Below are positions 40,201 through 52,200 of a stretch of 64,000 nucleotides of DNA, in pieces (within the stretch, counting starts at the first letter, position 1; the number at the start of each line of letters is the position of its first letter). The stretch comes from Capitella teleta (taxonomy: Eukaryota > Annelida > Polychaeta > Capitellidae): the NCBI GenBank assembly GCA_000328365.1, contig KB304411.1:140978-204977 (forward strand), in the 5' to 3' direction. The notes under the pieces were generated by a model. The model was given only the letters and a program-made list of their open reading frames with translations, made no database searches and was not told where the DNA came from. A program made the position numbers and the translations under genes.

Positions 40201-43200
40201 CGCTTCTGACCGAGTGCAGAGTGGGCGACACGTGCTTCATTTTTGAATGAAAGTGTGTGGAAAAGATATTTGCAATATGCATAATGTGATGAAGCTTGCT
40301 GCTGAATACGATATAACACTGGGTGCGTCTCTTTGCTAAGGACCCGTGACTCTCAAATGGCCCCCAAAATCATCCACAAGTGGAGTTCCAACAGTTACAT
40401 AGTTATAGTGTAGAGGCAGAGTGTTGGACTTTCAATGCAAAGGTAAGGGGTTCGATTCCTCTTGGTGACTACATACCAGTGCAGTCTCTTAGGTCGGGAC
40501 TTAGAATGGGGATCTTAAACAAGAATTCAATATTCGTGAATTAGGGGCAGCTCCCCCCCCCCTTCCCCGCCATCCACAAACGTACAACCATTAACCTCTT
40601 GCGCCAATCGAGCAGTGGAGCAGTATAGTACGCCATTTCATTGTAGGCCTACACGTATTTAATTAATTAATAATTATTTAATTACTAGTATAACAGTCAA
40701 GTGATTTCAACCTGGATATAGTGGCTATATATAGGGCATGCAGCACCAACGAGGCAACGACTATTATCGGGCCAAATTTAGAGGTTGCTGAAATCGGTTT
40801 GGTTTTAGCTCTGAGACTGATTCTATGTTCGGATCCGATCTCACTTTTCGCCTTCCTGATGTATGTTCGCTTATTCTTCTTCGCAGGAAACATGGGTTGC
40901 AGGGGCCGTAAACCCCAATGCCGCCTGTGTGTTGTGTGCTTTATGGAGATCAAATGTAGGGTTAATGTTCTACGTGGGAAGATCAGCTGCAGTCCACCGC
41001 TTTGATCTCCACCCACCTTTCAGCTAACCGTAAAAGAGAATACGAGCACCAATTAGCGCAAATGCGGATCCTTTTTCCCGCTGGTATTTGGAGCTGGCAG
41101 GACCTCCAATTCACTTACAACATCCATCCCGGTCCGCTTGCAAATACTTCAGCCACAGGTACTCAAATTTGCAGTGTCGACCCTTGTGTTGCGACCCCAG
41201 GGGCGAGACATATACATTTATTCGCATCGAATGTTGTTCCAATCACGTTCCGTCGGTTGCCGGACAACGTCTTCGCATGGCTCACTACTAGTTCCGAGTC
41301 CAGCCGCTGAAGACGGCGCAGCTGTCGCCAGGGAGACTGATGCGCTGCTAGACGACGGGTAAATTGCGGTCGAGATGGCTGAGTTCATTGCATAAGAATC
41401 CTGGTGATGGATGTGTCCTGGATATATGAGCTTGCACCCATGATTACCCTCCAGTACAACGCTAACCACAATGGTGTCGGGTTTTTCAGAGATTCGATTA
41501 GAGTACAAACTCATGATCGGATTCAGATCTTGCATTCAAACTCGTGCAATCGAAGCAATCTGTCGATCATAACGAAGCCCACGGAGGCGGCACAACCTAT
41601 GACAAAAACATATCAAGGACAAAACGCACTCGACTTATTGTGGACGGATTTGTCGAGTGGCTTTTCATTCCTCGTGGCCGCATCTGTGTCAGCATTTTTT
41701 AAGAATCATAACCCACCTTGGAAAAAGATATTTTCCGGAGAAAAAAAACCCTCTCAGAAAGGACTTTTGGTTTTGACGTTTTTCTTCATTCTCCTGCTGT
41801 ACCTTCGCCTCGGCATCGATTGGAGGGGAGCATGAATTGCTTGAAAAGGGGTTCGCGGCTCTTTTTTGGGGCACTCTGGGCGTCATAACCGGATCATATA
41901 CGCAGCTCCTGAGCTGAGCTCTGAAGGGTGGCATGTTCAGAACAAGAGGTAAGTGTTCTATCTGGCATTATCTATTGGAGAGATGCGCTGAAGTGTCTTG
42001 CATCTAGATTGTCTTGAAGTCTTCTTTGATGTGAGCTTTTTACGCGCGACATTCTCAAATTGTCTGAATGGTCATGCAGTCTTTTGCTGGGGAGTCGCCC
42101 CGATTGAATAACAAGGCCAGGCGCCGTGTGATGCTCTATTTTGTATTGCTCGCAAAAAAATGAGACTAAATTTAAATAGGGTGAGTTGAGGGGGGGGGGA
42201 CCACCCCAGTTCGGAGATCTTCATCGGTTGCCGACTCAGCGTGAAAGCACTGTTGACTGTTTAGCGAAGCAATTTGGTTTGTTAATTAATTTTTAAGGAC
42301 TGTGCGCACCCTAAAACGGGAGTTTTATCTTAAAACCCACATCTCTTGAGGCCATCATTACATACGCTTATGCAACCCGACCTTCCTGGCGTATTGCTTA
42401 CAACCCGTGCTGCATAATATTTCGCCGCTAACAGCCACCATGCCATGTCACCGAATACTGACTGATTCGCAATCTCTCAAAGCGAATTCCTTGCGTGCCC
42501 TCTAGGTCGCAGCTCTTCCCCCAGAGGACCCCTCTCCTGCTCCCTGACGTCACGTGACCCCTCCCAGAGTCCGTTGAGGAGCGGCCGACCTGCAAGTCGA
42601 CGTCGTCTTGAACGAAGCGGTGAGAGCCGTGAAAGATTCATTTCGTCGTGAGGCGCCGTTGTCTTCGAATCCGTTGTTTTCTTGGCATGCTTGTTTGCCT
42701 ATTCGTTCTATGGCTATGCACTATACACTTACCGGTAATTAATCACAGGTCATGCCGTTTGTGTTCTTTTCCTGTTCGAAGTCGGTTGATGTATAATTAT
42801 TTGAGGTCGTAGTTGTAATTGTTGTTGTGGTCGAATGTTGCTCTCGTATTCCATCGCATTTTGTTTCCTGTTTTCGATTTCAGGGAAACATTAATCTGAA
42901 CTTGGACGTTAATACAATATGATGAAAATAAATGAGCACTGCGTGATATAGCACCGGGGTTCGATAAAATAGTTAACGGTAAATTGATTGGAGGAAATTG
43001 GACATCAGATTATTGCATCATGACCGTGATGACGTCATCGGTGTTCATTACATTCGATGACCGATGCTTCTTGAGTCGGTCCCCTTTCTGTTGGTTTAGT
43101 AAATGTGTTCCGCTGACTCGCCAGCTGTGGAGATTTACGTCTTTCTGATCTAAATATAGCGACAGAGGGACATTCTTTGTGTGACCCCTTCAACATAGAA

Positions 43201-46200
43201 ATAATCAACCCCTCCGCTTGTTGGTTCATCCAATGGCTTCTGACCTTCGAGGTCAAACGGCGGCGCAAGCGAACAGCTTATTAATTGCAAGAAACGAGTC
43301 AATGCCCCAGTGTGTAATCGTAAGATGCCTTGAGCCGGGTTCGATTTCACCATGCATTGCATTGTATACATGTTGATATGGAAATGAATGTCAAATTGAC
43401 GAGGACGCGACCCAAGACGGTTGAATAGTAATTGCTCCCAAGTAATGGACTGATGGCCACAAGGGGCATACAGGAATACCAGATGAACACTGTCCATTGT
43501 GTTGATCGACAGTTGTCAATTTCGATCGGAAGTTGTGAGCAGATTTATGTATAGCACAGGAGAAAAGCTGGAGTCTCTGCATCTGCCTGCATGGCCCGTA
43601 GGCCGCCTGTACGCGCGAAAGCTGCTTGGCGTTAAGATGGTGTTTTTCCTCCATTTCGTAGAAGCACTCGATTATAAGAGCATTCTTACCGTGATAACAT
43701 CACAATAAATCACATGGCTTCATTTCATTGCGCAATGCGACGGGATGTTTCGACTCTTTGCCTTCTTCCTGTGAGCGTGCGCTGTGTGCGAGAAATGCTA
43801 CTAGATTATACAGATTAGCATGTATGGGTTTTTGTTTGACCTGACCAGAGCACAGTGCCTGGATTTGTTTGCTAAGGGAAATCCAGGGGCTGCTTGTTAT
43901 AAGTGAGTTGAATTCTCAAGCAGGACACCTTGTCTGTTTGCGGAATCTTCTCCTTTTAAAGCAATCGGAGCTTGCGCGCCGGCGCACCTGGCGTCATGTC
44001 CCACCGGACAATGTCCTCCATTCAGCAATATGCAAGAAATGCAACACAGGAGGAGCTGCGGTGAGTCCGACATACGCATGGGCATCTTATGCCGCAACCG
44101 ACAATGAAATTTGGGAAGCATTGGTCGGTGCAAGTGAAGGGGTTATGGCTGCTGTACGCGGTGCATGGGGAGGAAGTAACGGTGAAGCAGTAACCTTGCA
44201 ATAAAGCTCCGTGTCTGTGATTAAAGGCAGCATCGCACATGATGACGATGCCTCCTTATTGCATCAGTCTGCCTTGGCTCGGATGATGGAGGAGACGCTT
44301 CTGCGCCTGCAGTGTATCCAGGCACCCCTCTCTCGACTGATCACCTTGCAAGTCGACTCTTCTGATTGCTTCAATGCCCTCTTTAAACGGCTCTCCACGC
44401 AATGCATATGAATTAAGAGCGTCCATCAGCCACGCTCTCCGCTCGCTCCGTCCATCGCCCTCTGCATCCCCCTCTTCCCCCATCGGTCTTCCGTTTCCTC
44501 CAGTGCTCATCCATCCGGAGACCGCACTCATTGACAGCAACGCCGCTGCAACTGATGGCGTTCACTCACTAATAGACCCCATGAGAGGGTTCTATTCTGG
44601 TGATGACCTCGCCTTTCACAGCTGACCATTAGACTGCTGTCAGGCGCCTGTCTTACGGGTTCCATCAACGGTCAGTGTCGATCGCCTTCAACAACCTGCT
44701 CAGCTGCCTTATCTATACCAAGAGAGACTTCTCGTGCAAACAGTTGTCTTGTGTCAGTGTAAAGAGACAGCCCCTCCTCAGCCTCGTGCTCCTCAGCCGG
44801 CGCTTTGCAGCGTCGCGTGCCACTTGCAGCGCCGGAGTTACAGCGCTGACAACGACGTCAGCCGCTACTGCACTTATCAATCGCCTGCTGCTCGGCCGCC
44901 GCGGCCAGTTGCCAGCTGACCGGTGTAGCTTTCATTTCTCCGGGCATATACTCAAGGGCGATTCTTAACTGGATATTTCCGTTGCTAGGGAAGCGAGCCA
45001 AATTGCATCAGACAGCTGAGAGGAGCGCCATGATGGAGAGCCTGCGCCGCGTCGCTTCTTGGCAGGGGAAGCGTCGGAATGGACACAGAGAACGACCTCG
45101 ACGTCGAAGGTTGCATTAATGGATCGGCCCCCTCGGACGGTGACGTCACGTTCTGACGTCAGTAAGAGTTCTTCGGACATCAAAAGGTTGTCGAGTACTG
45201 ATGGGCATAAAGTTCTATTTGGAGGTCCGACTGCCTCGCACTTGCTGCTAATCACACTCGCGATGCTTCGCTGCTCTGCGCTCATTAATACAAGGCAGCC
45301 GCCCATTGCAGGACACCGACCCTCTCCACCGTCTAGCCACTCACTAGCTTCACTAACAGCATGCACTCCTAGCATGCATGCAACACATTGTATGCTGGAG
45401 ACATTCCATGGGATCTCCATGTGTAGATGTACATGTTGCAGCGGCATTTGTTCTACAGCTGTAACTGCGCTGTTTGTTCATAGGTGCCTGGGAGGGCATG
45501 GTCACTTTGGTCAGTTCTTATTGGTTGCTGGGCAAAGACGGATGACCGATGGTGCAAAGCTTCGGAGCCCTCATAATGACCATCTGGAGATCGGGGACTG
45601 GGCACAGGTTGACCACTTTGCAACCGGACATTGGTTCTAAATCTCGATGATGCAATACAAACACTGAAAGAGCTGGATTCTTGCTATATGCCTGAATATG
45701 TTGTTACTTGGATCTAAAGTTTATTGCAAGCTTGAGGGTTTTTTTTGGTTGTTTCTTAAGAAAAAGGACGAGGAAATTTAATATATTTCCGCATTTCCTA
45801 CAGTTCTTTTCTTTCCTTTTTTTCCCCCTAAGTAGTGTCTACATGTTAAGTACATGATAAGAAGTAAAATTAAATACTTCATGATTATTGATAAATATAA
45901 GCTGGATAAGTAATCGGGAATGCCATTTCGGGGATAAAAAAAACTCCTCGTATAAAATCTGATTTTACGACACCTGAAGTGCCCGTATAATGAGAACTTA
46001 TTGCATTTTACGCAGCGACTAATTCATCATTCACAAACTCAGGCAGAAATACACCGCGCGTGAATTGGTATTATCTTCTTGTCTCAAGGTCAGCTTCAGT
46101 TTTATACCCTCCCCTAAAATAGGGTTGTCACCAGAGGTCCCCTTATTCGTGAGATATATAGCTGGCCCACCATTATTATAAGCAATAGATGCATCTGACG

Positions 46201-49200
46201 AAATGGCATATACAATGATTTCCATCTGAAATGTGTTCTTTATTGTATTTCCGAGAGAAGGTCATTCAGTGAAATGTTTCGTTGGCCAATATTAACTCAC
46301 TGCTCGACTCAATCCGCTTTATTTCTCTGCGTCGATCATTCGAGAAGTGTGCTCCGTATCCATTTGTTCATTTTTGGCATTTCTATCAGAACCACAGAAA
46401 TATTAAATGCGAATTCATTGGTATTCACTATTCAGCGTGGTTGCAATGGAATGGAAGTGACTGCCGCCGTCAAGGAATCAGTGCGTTTCTTGCGAGACAA
46501 TCCATTTGCAAGAAACGCTGCGTTATCGGCACGATTGTTTTATCAGCACGATTGTCTGATGCATGTTCCCACGTGTCCCTGTTTCCCCGAAGCGCACTTC
46601 ACGTGCTTCCCATTCGCCGCTTTAGAGACATCACTCACATCAGACGTCCGTGCTTCGCCAAGGGAGCCAGTGATCATAACGCATCTCAATAATGATGCGT
46701 TATGATTTTGCATCGCCTGCTCATTCTGCTTTCGTGCATATGCCTCATAGTTGCTCTTTGCAGCCATTCGTTCGGTTGGGTTCAACAATGCACGTAGAAT
46801 ACGATGCTTGAACTCTGCATATTTATGATAATCAGATGTATTCATTGAGTGTTGAGACTACTCCAACTTACTCCGATGCTCGATAAAATTCACGTCTGTG
46901 CCTTATGATATCAACCTACACCATTGGTCGCCATCGACGATCTGAGACTCTTTGCCGCCATTGACAATGATCAGGGGTCGAAAATTGAAATCCCACTCGT
47001 CCGACCGGTTGACTAACGTCCGACGTTGATAAGAAGCCGCGGGCTCAAGTAGCAAAACCGACTAGGCCCACTAGTAGCTGCCTAACCGCATTGCAGATGG
47101 GAAAGTGACGAGGCAACAATCAAGCATTTAATAATTTATGCGTGTTCTTTTGAAGTCGGGTCAAGCGATCACTTGGGTGCCTAATTACCCAGAAACCTCA
47201 TTTCTGATTAATTGGCCCAAGTATCAATGCACGCACAATTAAGTGGTGGAATCCGCTGGACGATTGAGGGAGATTATCTCAAATTAGGGACATCCTGTAA
47301 TTAACCAGGTATTTAATGGCAATTGTGATATATTGTACAGTGTTAATGCATTCCAAAGTAAATGATTAACTTTTTGAACTCAAATGCGTTGAGTTCATTT
47401 ACCCACTCTGAATCATTTGATTTCCTTGACTATCAAAATCTCTCAGCAAACGGCTAACAGTGAAATACGAATTTCTCTTTTTGAGATGAATGAAATTACT
47501 TCTTATCTTATTCTTATCTTATCTTATCTTATCCCATCTTCTCTTGTCTTCTCTTATAACGCTGATTGCAGGTACGTACATATATGTGATTATGCATGTA
47601 CAATATATATGTATATGTATTTCAATCTCATGCTATTTATAGCACAGAGGAAGCTATATTTGACGTGTCTGTGACGTCACACGGTTCGCCAGTAACCGTT
47701 CGATGTGGGCCGGGCGTCCCAACACAGGCGGGCGTGTGGGCAGTGCCTGAAACCGAGTGCAGTCCAGTTAAGCGTGTGTCGCAGAGAAGCATTCGGAATA
47801 AAAAATAAGCGGCGATCATTTCGTTTCGTCGTCACTCGAGGTCATTGCGACCCTCGCTTGTTTCGTGACCTCTCCGGGGACGAAGAATACGCCATTAATG
47901 GTTCGCTGACGACCCCGTCCTTGCGACTCTTGCGACTGCAGAAGAACAAACGCCAAGTTGGCAGATTTGTCTGAGAAGGGAGAATACCATTGGCTATGAT
48001 ATTATTGCAGAAGAACTGCGCCTGCACGAGAGCATGTTCAGCGCAGCATGTCAGGTTTAATTGCAGTGTGGAAATGCCGTACCTGGCAGGACAGCTAAAA
48101 CAATGTTATCACGGTAACGGCGAGTGCTCCCTCTTCCAAGAAGTGCCGCATGACTCTGTCATGACTCAGTCATGACTCAGTCATGACTGATTGAGTTGTA
48201 TTCTACAAGCAGAACGACATATATCGACCACTTGCTATAGCTGCAGCGTGATTACGTAGGAGCCCATTAGTGCTGGTGACCTTGCCGACTCGTGAAGAAG
48301 GGCTCAATTCGCACCACTCCCGATCAACGTGCCGCACAAAGGTCGCGATCAAAGCCGCCCAATTCGCTTACCTTTCGCGGGGCAAAATGCCTCCTTGAAT
48401 TACCCCACGTCTCTTCAAAGTCCAAGCTCTATGTAACACCATTTTTCAGTCGGGATTTTACCCTCGTTTTGGTGTGAAGACCAGCTGAGTGTATAAAAGC
48501 AAAACAGACGCGAATCATGCGATATTAATCATGTCCATTTCGACCGCGGTCAAGGCCGCGCGTGTCCAGATGCGGACGTCTTAGAGCCGCGGGCCTTTCT
48601 CTCCCTCGGACGTTGAAGGGTGATCTGATATTTCCCTCTGATGCGTTGCTTGAAATCATGTGCAGTCGCTGTGGGGACCGAGGAGGGGGTGGGGACTGTT
48701 GTTGGAATGCCACTGCGCCCACGAGCCATCGATGAACTAACCGCCTGACTGAAGGATTGAACGACTCATTGATTCATTGATTGACCAATTAATTGGCCCT
48801 AATTCCTAGTTTTTCCACATTTCCCTCGATGCTGATTTCCCCCTGTATAGCAGCGCCCATCTCGGCGTCATGACACAGACATGCTTCCGTCGTTGTTCAT
48901 TTCGTTGAGTCCATACGCGCTCCAGTCACGCACGACATTACGTCAGCGTCGCTAATCTCAAGATGGAAGTGAACGCCATTCTGCGCGATGCGTCTGTCAA
49001 TCAAGAAGCGCGGACAAGAAGAGATTCCTTCTTTCGCAAACAGCCCGGAGGTTTACAAGAACGAAACATTGACACACTTTATGCGGACATCGACGTTCAA
49101 TTACTCCTGAAGGGCGCTGAAGGGCGAATCAAGACGCGACCTTTGTCTCTCTGTTTGGTCAATACCTTTCATAGGTGTCGCGAACGAGGCTCTACATAAG

Positions 49201-52200
49201 ATGACATTGACAATCAGCAGCCTGATTGTGCTGATTCCCCCGTCAATTTGTCGATCAATGGCTGCGAATGGACAGCGTTCAGCCCCCTCCCCCTGCAACC
49301 TCTCAGCGCGCCTATAAAGCTGAGCAGCAGACGTGGTGCTGCTGGCCTTTCGGGATAGTTGGGCGCGATGACGTGCTGTATCAACGTGCAAGTGTCACTG
49401 GAAGGCGTCGATCCCGACACGGCGTGTGATCAATGCGCGGCGAAGATCAGAAGGGATCGCTTCAACTTGACGCGAGGTGAGGAACGTACGCGCGCATTGA
49501 TCACGTGCATGATGACGATTTCAGCGTGTGTGTTGTTTGATATCAATGCCGTCTCGTTTAAGAGCCTTCGGCAGGTTAATTAATAGCGACATGTCTGGAC
49601 GGACGAGGAAACACTGTGTCGGGTGATGGGCTTTTTTTCTTTTTTGATATACCGTGCAGTATCGTTTCGATCCTTCTCGTTGCTCCATCAGATGAAGGAG
49701 GAGATGGAGGCGGAGAAGGAGGAGGAGGAGGAGGGTGGTTGGAAAGACGGCCAGACAGTGCAGGACACAGCGTCATAGGGCCCTATGGCTCACGTCACTC
49801 GCACATCCCGCCATCAATTATGTAATGAAGAAGTCGTTCTGAGCGGCAGGGGAGAATGTGAGGCGCATCCCTCTGCGACCCTTCGTAGGGCGATCCAATG
49901 CTGCCTCGATTGGCTGGCACCAAATGGAGAGCTTAGCTGAGATGGAGAGCAAGGTGGTCGAGAAGTAATTGTGGTCATTTTCAAGGGGATGAGCGCACGG
50001 CCATCCGCCATGCAATTCAGCCCCCTCGACCACCGCAATTAGCTCCCTTGCGTTCCTTGGCACTGCGCCCTGTTTCCTGTGTACCGTATGTTTACTAGAG
50101 CATGATTACCTGTGTCTTCTGATTAACCTGTCCACATAATGAACTCACCCGGTGAGGCTTGAACTTTACTCTTTTCATTGCTTCGTTGTTTTACGAACTT
50201 CAGTCATTGTAGCTAACGAGGAATGTCCGCCTCAGAATGCGGTGTATTATTTATATTGAATTGATGTTGGCCTCCCATCATATCGTTATGATAAAGTGCG
50301 CACTCAAAGCATTTCATTTGTATTATTCCCCTGGGGAGATGAGCCTTTTAAAGTATATAATGTACGCTCGGATGAAGGTGTACGTTTTCCTTTCACTGTG
50401 CGTTGGATGCGATCCATCAGTCTACGGTTGCATGCACGTGTGAACTGTGTTTTCGGTTGTTGGCTGGGAATGTTTGTCAAAATGAATCTTGAACGCATTC
50501 AGTTGGGTTCAGTTCGGGTGAGATGGGGTTTCTTATTTTGGGGTTCTTGAAATGTGTTAATGGTAATTTTTCTTCCTTTTCCAGGAAATGCTTGGGCTTT
50601 AGAGGATGACGATGACGTCATCGTGGGGTCATTGACCTATCCGTTAGGATACTCCAGTACTTCATCACATAGTCCGCACTCTCCCACTTTGACCTGTCCA
50701 CCCCAATTGTACTACACGACCCCACCCAGGACGGTGAGTTTATGCAATGTTCGATAATTAGGTCAATTGCAATGCATTATAATTTGTTTACCAGTATAAG
50801 TTTGTCTCACTATCAACATACAGGAAGAATAAGCTTACTAGCATTCTTCCTCTACAGGTTTACTTGGCTGGAGGGGAAATTCGCGCCTCTGATTGGTCAA
50901 GGGATTATAGCGTGCATTATATCGTATGATTATGCAGGGGGCACCGAATAGCACAGTGGGTTAAACCGCTATTTGCAATCCTATGCCGACCGTCGGGGTC
51001 GAGGTCCCGGTTCGAGACCCGATCAGGCCACGGGCGTTATGATTGTGAATTACAATTGTAATCCGTTATAATTGTAATTCTTCGGTGACTCTGCAGTGCT
51101 GCTCAACTGCGTAAAAAGGCCGGGCGCTGTGTACTACTGTCTATGGTGGTATGCAGGATAAAGAACCCTTGGGAATTATCGATAAGAGTAGGGGGAAACC
51201 CCGGTCCTGGGCCTTCTGTTCTGGCGCCCGTATCACCCGAATGGGTTGGGTGGAACCCCATCACTCATCACTCTCGTATGATTATGCAATGCAGGTAATC
51301 GTCCTGAAATGAACGCTGTCGATTAATGGTGTGTGACTCCGGTCATGCACTACATGTAATGTGGCGCTTGTAAATTAAACTCGCCGTGTGTAATTCTGCT
51401 CATTTCTTGTACATTCCTTGTTTTTATTCGTGTCAACTTCACTGTGAGCCTCGTCGCCAATGCAGCTGTGCCAATGTTGGCATCTGCCGACTCATGTAAT
51501 TGGCGTTCATTTGGAAGATTCGGTTTCGACGGCATGTTTGGCTGTACGTTCCTTCCCGTGCACCACACGTGCATCGAATTCGTTCCCCAGGTACTCATCC
51601 CACGTGGTCTGCGCATTACGTAACTCTTCATTATTCACTTTTACATCTAACTACAAAACCCGGTGGTGATACATTCGCTAATTGTTGTTTCATTCCAGCA
51701 CATGACGTCATTAGCTTCCCCTGAAGGAAGGAGGTGAGTGAAATGAACTGTCAAATCTATGGAGTGTCTATTAACTGAGCTCTGTATTAGTCGGTTGGAC
51801 AGGGCAGGAAGTGCAAAGAGCGGACTTTCCAAGCTGGCGAGACGGCTCAGTCAGAAGGAGCGACGTCAAACGTGTGTGAGCGCAAACGCAGACGAAAGAA
51901 AGAAAGCGTTAAGACAACGATCCGTCAGCCTCGATTGGTCAGTATTACGTAACCTCACAATAACACGGGCGGGCGGTAATTGCTGAATCACAGGCGGTGT
52001 CCGGAGGAAGGCAGTCTTTCTGCTCTCTGATCTTCGCCTTTAACAAAGAAGCAATATCTTGAGTGGGTTATCGATCGTTTTGACAATTATTCGACCCTTA
52101 GAAGTCAGCGATGACACTGCAAGAGAGAGATATCGGGGTATCGCCAGTACTGGACCCACAAGAGTCAAAGACGTTTGTTTTTCACCCCGGCGGTTCTTCT

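Noticed and set aside
41404-41835. 143-codon plus-strand frame ending in a hydrophobic stretch
   Set aside because: The hydrophobic end could suggest a membrane protein, but there are overlapping frames, no family match and no promoter or poly(A) context.
46274-46845. Overlapping open frames of 100-143 codons on both strands
   Set aside because: Three competing frames, no family resemblance and no splice sites in agreeing phase.
51001-51030. tRNA gene suggested by A and B boxes
   Set aside because: The boxes belong to a SINE head with a long body, tail and target duplication, and there is no closed cloverleaf. The same holds for the copies at 28.2, 40.4 and 63.8 kb.
51791-51937. Alternative end of this ANKFN1 exon at the donor near 51,872 (AAC|GTGTGT)
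   Set aside because: It is also in phase, but the following codons (SVSLD and charged residues) look coding and a later donor (TG|GTCAGT) keeps the frame, so I preferred the longer exon. The choice is uncertain.
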